Below are positions 46,544 through 50,222 of a stretch of 50,222 bases of DNA, one piece after another. The stretch is taken from assembly GCA_902798015.1 (NCBI GenBank), contig CADBVL010000006.1:1-50222 (forward strand), written 5' to 3'. The number at the start of each line of letters is the position of its first letter. Positions within the stretch are counted from its first letter, which is position 1. This stretch comes from an uncultured Bacteroidales bacterium (lineage in GTDB: Bacteria; Bacteroidota; Bacteroidia; Bacteroidales; Paludibacteraceae). Both the position numbers and the translations under genes were made by a program. The notes beneath the pieces are model-generated. The model had not been told where the DNA came from. It was given only the letters and a program-made list of their open reading frames with translations, and did no database searches.

Positions 46544-47593
46544 CTATTTTAAATTTTTTATTCGTTCAATTACTATATTGCACCATTCGTTTAATTTGTT
46601 CTCTACGGGATTGGTTATTACAATACGGAGATGATCGAAACAAAGAACTCCGAAAAAATACACGACAAAGATTGCAGACACGATAATCCATGCTATTGCA
46701 GGGTGGTTTTCAGCATATATGTGTGCCAAATTGCTGTACCAAGTTGAACATATCCAAATGCTGTCGTGAACCAAATAAACAGCAAAGGCTCCTTTGGCTA
46801 ACCAATTAATGAACTTGCTCTCAAATCGAATGGTCGTAAAAAATAAGAATATTACTATCGAATTAAATAAAGACCAGACATTGTTTCGCAATAAAAATGT
46901 AGACGGTTTTACAATATGCAGATAATTATCATTGAATAGCCAAACGAGCGCATAGAGAGCAACGCTGCATATACTGATTATAGCTGTCCATTTGCGTAAT
47001 TTCTGCCTCTCTACATTTAGATGTAAAGCCAAATAGCGGCCGATAAAATAAACATACATCAACTGCATAAAGTTGTGACCATCCTTATTTATTTCTTGTT
47101 TGAAGAAGAATCCAAAAAAGGAATTAATCAAAACCAATGCCAGCAATACATATAAAAACTCATGTCTGGACATATTACCTATCGCCTTATTAAATAGTGG
47201 CGCCAATAGCATTAAAAACAAATATGCCTTGACAAACCACCACCCTTTCATTGCAGAAAATGGCATAAACGAAATAGCAAAATCCGCTAACGAGAAGGAA
47301 TTACCAATCCCAATGGATAATAGATATGTAAGTACTCCATAAAAGGCGCAAAGGAGATAGAAACTGATGATTTTTTTAGACGTAGTATGTATCCCAAACC
47401 AACCGGATATTAGAATGAAGATGTTTACCTGAAGGGATGTTAAAGAAGATACTACTATCGGAAAATTCTTCCAAAAACCGATCTGCGAAACATATACTTC
47501 AGAGGGAAGCAATGAATGAGTATAAAAATGCAAAAACAACAAAGCAAACATGCTCAGTAGTCGCAATAACTCTATGTTTGACTGACGTATCAT
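46544..47593 (-). CDS. OafA-like acyltransferase (family 3)
   Basis: 349 aa, about ten membrane helices, Acyltransferase_3 family. N-terminus RQSNIELLRLLSMFALLFLHFYTHSLL has the conserved Arg and His region; FPIVVSSLTSLQVNIFILISGWFG follows. It probably adds an O-acetyl group to the surface polysaccharide. Gap to the amidohydrolase gene is 22 nt. Strongly AT-rich. A gap of 132 nt upstream separates it from the small gene of unknown function. Confidence 0.9.
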   Translation of the reverse strand: MIRQSNIELLRLLSMFALLFLHFYTHSLLPSEVYVSQIGFWKNFPIVVSSLTSLQVNIFILISGWFGIHTTSKKIISFYLLCAFYGVLTYLLSIGIGNSFSLADFAISFMPFSAMKGWWFVKAYLFLMLLAPLFNKAIGNMSRHEFLYVLLALVLINSFFGFFFKQEINKDGHNFMQLMYVYFIGRYLALHLNVERQKLRKWTAIISICSVALYALVWLFNDNYLHIVKPSTFLLRNNVWSLFNSIVIFLFFTTIRFESKFINWLAKGAFAVYLVHDSIWICSTWYSNLAHIYAENHPAIAWIIVSAIFVVYFFGVLCFDHLRIVITNPVENKLNEWCNIVIERIKNLK

Positions 47594-47725
47594 AACAAAT
47601 ATTGATAATACCGGTTCAAGATACTCATATCTCCTATATTTTCTTCTAATAAGATTTTGTATTAGCCATATAATGTTATTCTCGTGGTGAGATTGGCTTT
47701 ATGTTATGCTTATGTTATGCTTATG
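47594..47725 (-). other. AT-rich intergenic region upstream of the acyltransferase gene
   Basis: 132 nt holding no gene. No clear TAnnTTTG element is found on the minus strand, so a promoter for the downstream genes is not established. Its upstream end overlaps the 11-nt tandem repeat at 47700-47732. Confidence 0.5.
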
Positions 47726-47732
47726 TTATGCT
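47700..47732 (+). repeat. Three perfect 11-nt repeats at a stop codon
   Basis: TATGTTATGCT three times with no mismatch. On the minus strand the stop codon TAA (47728-47726) of the small gene of unknown function falls inside the first copy transcribed. It is the only clear tandem array in the polysaccharide region. Confidence 0.85.
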
Positions 47733-48103
47733 TTTTGAAGGACGGAGTTACATAAATTCATCAGTTCTGTCACTTTGGCGGCACGGTCGGATTTCGCTTC
47801 CCTCAAAAAGCGCGTCAGCAGATACTGGTAGAGGCTTGTCTGCCCTCCTTTCGCTTTCTGTTGTTCAAAATCGGCCATGTACGGTGCTGACAGTTTTGTG
47901 TCTTTGGCTATTTGGGATGTCAACTTTACGATCTGTCCAAATCCGGAGTGCAAACCCTTCTCTTTGCTGCTGAACTTCGTACGAGGATTGACCATCTGTA
48001 CCGCAAACTGTTTCCCGTTCCGCTTGCGGAAATAGATATCATCCCTGCTCGCCAACTTTCCGCGAATCCCGTCTATTCCGTTACTCAAATCAATATCTGC
48101 CAT
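47726..48103 (-). CDS. Small protein of unknown function
   Basis: 125 aa, soluble, basic, no signal peptide or membrane segment. I do not recognise the family. The N-terminal half (DDIYFRKRNGKQFAVQMVNPRTKFSSKEKGLHSGFGQIVKL) has a strand-turn-strand look; the C-terminal half is helical (TSLYQYLLTRFLREAKSDRAAKVTELMNLC). Start ATG 48103 lies 7 nt after the kdsC stop, so it belongs to the Kdo operon by position. Length, charge and the repeat at its stop codon suggest a real but lineage-restricted gene. Confidence 0.65.
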   Translation of the reverse strand: MADIDLSNGIDGIRGKLASRDDIYFRKRNGKQFAVQMVNPRTKFSSKEKGLHSGFGQIVKLTSQIAKDTKLSAPYMADFEQQKAKGGQTSLYQYLLTRFLREAKSDRAAKVTELMNLCNSVLQKA

Positions 48104-48110
48104 TCCTCTT

Positions 48111-48605
48111 TTATTTTTCTTTCAGTATCCTGTCTGTGATTTCGCGGATGGCGCCTTTCCCTCCGGGTGTTTTCAGAACCCGTATTTCCGGTATCGCGAG
48201 CACTTCCGGACGCGCATTTGGTGGACAGCACGGATGACCCACTGCGCGCAACAGCTCTACATCATTGATATCGTCACCTACAAAACATACCTCTTTGAGC
48301 GTAATGCCCAGCTGGGCACATATCTCTTGCGCCGCCTGTAGCTTCGTCAGACAATCCGGATTCACCTTACTACCTACGCCCAGATACAGATACTGCAATT
48401 TCAATTTCTCTGCTCGTGCCTTCACGATCGGACTATTCTCTGACGTTAAGATCCCGCAGGGTATTCCTGCTTGCTGAAGACAGACCATGCCCATGCCGTC
48501 ATACACGCAGAAGCGTTTCATCACCTCGCCTTCCGCCGTATAGTACATGCCGCCTTCCGTCAGGCACCCGTCCACATCTGTCAAAAATAACTTGATATCC
48601 TTCAT
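48111..48605 (-). CDS. kdsC: Kdo-8-phosphate phosphatase KdsC
   Basis: 164 aa from ATG 48605 (MKDIKLFLTDVDGCLTEG). The frame is open to 48674 inside kdsD, but the HAD domain begins at KLFLTDVDG. HAD phosphatase motifs: DVDG (residues 10-13, nucleophile and acid Asp), ILTSENS, and VGDDINDVELL. It releases Kdo from Kdo-8-phosphate for the LPS inner core; the short form without a cap matches KdsC tetramers. It follows kdsD by 14 nt, the typical pair. Confidence 0.94.
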   Translation of the reverse strand: MKDIKLFLTDVDGCLTEGGMYYTAEGEVMKRFCVYDGMGMVCLQQAGIPCGILTSENSPIVKARAEKLKLQYLYLGVGSKVNPDCLTKLQAAQEICAQLGITLKEVCFVGDDINDVELLRAVGHPCCPPNARPEVLAIPEIRVLKTPGGKGAIREITDRILKEK

Positions 48606-48619
48606 TCGTTCATTCTTTA

Positions 48620-49594
48620 TCAATGATAAAACCTCGTTCCGGGCAGGCACGAGAAGGAATCGATGATACCGCATACCTTCGTGTCATCCAGTACCACAAG
48701 CGTGTGGATCGAGTAGTGGTTCATCGTCTCACCGGCCTCAACAATCTTCGCATTGCGGCTAATCGTCTTCGGATTCTTACTCATGATTTCTTCTACCGGC
48801 GTTGCAAAGAATTTCTGTCCTAACTTCTGCATCGCCCGACGGATGTCACCATCGGTGATGATACCTACCAGCACCTTGTCTTTTACCACAATGCCTATAC
48901 CTAACTTGCCGTTTGTCACCACCTCTATCGCCTCGCTCATCGGCATTTCCGGACGTATAAACGGCAGGTTCTCCGTGAACATCACATCCTCTACTTTCGC
49001 CAACAACTTACGTCCCAAATCACCACCCGGATGCAGTTGCGCAAAGTTTGTCGGCTGGAAATGTTTGGCTTCCACAAGCGCACATGCCAGCGCATCGCCT
49101 AATGCCAACGTGGCCGTCGTACTGGCTGTCGGAATGAGATTCAGCGGATCAGCCTCACGCGCTACGGCGATATTCAGATGGATATCCGAATATTTAGCCA
49201 GCAGGCTCTCCGTATTACCCGTCATGCCGATGATCCGGATCTTCTTTGACTGTATCAACGGCAGGAAACGCAGCAACTCTTCCGTCGCGCCGGAATAGGA
49301 GATAGCCAACACCAGGTCATTCTCCGTCAACATGCCTAAATCGCCATGATAGGCATCCAGCGGATTCAGGAAAAAGGCCGGTGTACCCGTACTCGCCAAG
49401 GTCGCGGCAATCTTCGATCCGATATGTCCGGACTTGCCAACACCCGTTACCACAATCTTTCCTTTGCATGCTTGTATAGCCTGCACAGCGCGCACGAAAT
49501 CCTCTCCCAAACGCGGAACAAGCGCCTCTATTGCCTTCGCCTCGCATTGCAAGCAGTCCGCAGCACGCAATAATATTTGATCTTCTGTCTCCAT
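48620..49594 (-). CDS. kdsD: Arabinose-5-phosphate isomerase (KdsD/KpsF type)
   Basis: 324 aa from ATG 49594 (METEDQILLRAADCL), which shares one base with the stop of the glycosyltransferase gene; the frame runs 16 codons further upstream. SIS domain with VTGVGKSGHIGSKIAATLAS and ISYSGATEELLRFLP, then the PTASTTATLALGDALACAL block typical of the family, then two CBS domains (about 200-320). It makes D-arabinose 5-phosphate, the first precursor of Kdo. Paired with kdsC. Confidence 0.95.
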   Translation of the reverse strand: METEDQILLRAADCLQCEAKAIEALVPRLGEDFVRAVQAIQACKGKIVVTGVGKSGHIGSKIAATLASTGTPAFFLNPLDAYHGDLGMLTENDLVLAISYSGATEELLRFLPLIQSKKIRIIGMTGNTESLLAKYSDIHLNIAVAREADPLNLIPTASTTATLALGDALACALVEAKHFQPTNFAQLHPGGDLGRKLLAKVEDVMFTENLPFIRPEMPMSEAIEVVTNGKLGIGIVVKDKVLVGIITDGDIRRAMQKLGQKFFATPVEEIMSKNPKTISRNAKIVEAGETMNHYSIHTLVVLDDTKVCGIIDSFSCLPGTRFYH

Positions 49595-50222
49595 TACCTT
49601 TTTCCTTTCACCTTCCAAAACGCTTTTGTCATATTCGACCATGCGTATTTCGTTTTCTCTTTTTGCAGATAAGCCGTAAAAGCTTCTTGTCTTTTATTCT
49701 CAAAATAATCCTTCAAATCAGCCGCAATCGCCTTTGCCTCCGGCGCACAGGCATAGCCCATCTTTCCGTCATGCACAATCTCGCCCAAGCCGCCTACATT
49801 CGTCACCAACATCGGCTTCTCGAAATGAAACGCCACTTGTGTCACACCGCTCTGCGTGGCTGTCTTGTACGGCTGTACAACCAAATCCGACGCACCGAAA
49901 TACTTCCTCAAATCGCCGTCGGGCACAAACTCATTCCTTACTATCACCCGTTCCTCTAACCCCAACTGCGCTATCTGTGCACGGTATTTCGCTTCATCCT
50001 CATAAAACTCGCCCGCTATAATCAACTGCAAGTTCGGCAACGCTTCCTTCATTTCTCCGAATGCCTCTAACAACAAATCCAACCCTTTATACGCCCGAAC
50101 CAATCCGAAGAACAGCATATAATCCTTGTCCGCATCCAGACCCAGTGCCTCGCATGCCTCCTCTTTGGTCATCCGCTCGCCGTAATGGTCGTATATCGGA
50201 TGCGGTGAGAAGGTCTTCGGCC
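49594..50222 (-). CDS. Family 4 glycosyltransferase, C-terminal part
   Basis: Cut by the right edge of the window; the frame is open through base 50222, so the N-terminus is missing. About 208 residues are visible. GT4 signatures: YMLFFGLVRAYKGLDLLLEAF, NLQLIIAGEFYEDE, ERVIVRNEFVPDGDLRKYFGASDLVVQPYKTATQSGVTQVAFHFEKPMLVTNVGG (EX7E region in a divergent form). It overlaps kdsD by one base. A role in LPS or capsule assembly fits its neighbours. The tail KVKGKR is encoded by a GAAAGG-type stretch. Confidence 0.9.
   Translation of the reverse strand, partial: PKTFSPHPIYDHYGERMTKEEACEALGLDADKDYMLFFGLVRAYKGLDLLLEAFGEMKEALPNLQLIIAGEFYEDEAKYRAQIAQLGLEERVIVRNEFVPDGDLRKYFGASDLVVQPYKTATQSGVTQVAFHFEKPMLVTNVGGLGEIVHDGKMGYACAPEAKAIAADLKDYFENKRQEAFTAYLQKEKTKYAWSNMTKAFWKVKGKR

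Noticed and set aside
1-50222. Insertion sequences, prophage, toxin-antitoxin or restriction systems
   Set aside because: No transposase, integrase, phage structural gene, methylase or toxin-antitoxin pair was recognised in any frame.

Overview
The window comes from a Gram-negative Bacteroidota, most likely an uncultured Bacteroidales. Lineage evidence seen in the sequence: promoters of the Bacteroidota type (TTG, 20 nt, TAnnTTTG) occur before six or so transcription units; MurE carries the meso-DAP motif DNPR; there are families largely confined to this phylum (DUF2851, DUF5683, DUF6249-like, GldG-like, PorT-like); and LpxH, KdsC and KdsD show an LPS-bearing cell.

Layout. 1-2,182 (+): 3' end of htpG, a MIP18/DUF59 protein, lpxH, mazG. 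2,172-2,874 (-): a small lipoprotein and tRNA-Leu(TAG) behind a long structured leader. 2,892-4,139: M16 zinc peptidase. 4,270-13,408: division and cell wall cluster mraZ-rsmH-ftsL-ftsI-murE-mraY-murD-ftsW. This cluster is broken after ftsW: a DUF2851 gene, an ECF sigma operon with a duplicated promoter motif, a membrane-anchored TPR-HTH regulator with a TonB-domain protein, and an EamA transporter (-) come before murG (19,194). murC, ftsQ, ftsA and ftsZ are absent. 20,395-28,629: AsmA-like protein, NrnA-like DHH phosphoesterase, double-parvulin foldase, GldG-like protein, LysM/periplasmic-binding protein and a beta-barrel protein (envelope biogenesis). 28,658-31,186: kduI-kduD-DUF4861 (uronate catabolism). 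31,215-39,394: heptosyltransferase, parA, frameshifted parB, DUF5683, mltD-like, MerR, acyltransferase, YfhO-like. 39,363-50,222 (-): a more AT-rich surface polysaccharide operon with Kdo genes (kdsD, kdsC), acyltransferase, amidohydrolase, an AsnB-TagD fusion, LicD, glycosyltransferases and UDP-galactopyranose mutase.

The feature that the gene list does not explain is a dense set of short repeats. Gene junctions from 7.9 to 31.2 kb are filled by arrays of 3-5 imperfect 7-mers whose sequence differs from junction to junction; the stop codon of the upstream gene and often the start codon of the downstream gene lie inside the array. Similar arrays (7-15 nt units) sit in frame inside conserved genes (M16 peptidase, murE, ftsW, murG, nrnA, parvulin, gldG, yfhO, eamA). 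A second family is TAAAC followed by a tiny hairpin whose stem changes between copies while pairing is kept; it abuts stop codons (mraZ, murE, mraY) and occurs three times in frame inside the nrnA-like gene. A third, GC-rich type is inserted in frame in eamA and, more diverged, in murE. These repeats are almost absent from the polysaccharide operon, which suggests that operon has a different history.

All functional names rest on motif and family recognition by eye. No database search was run.
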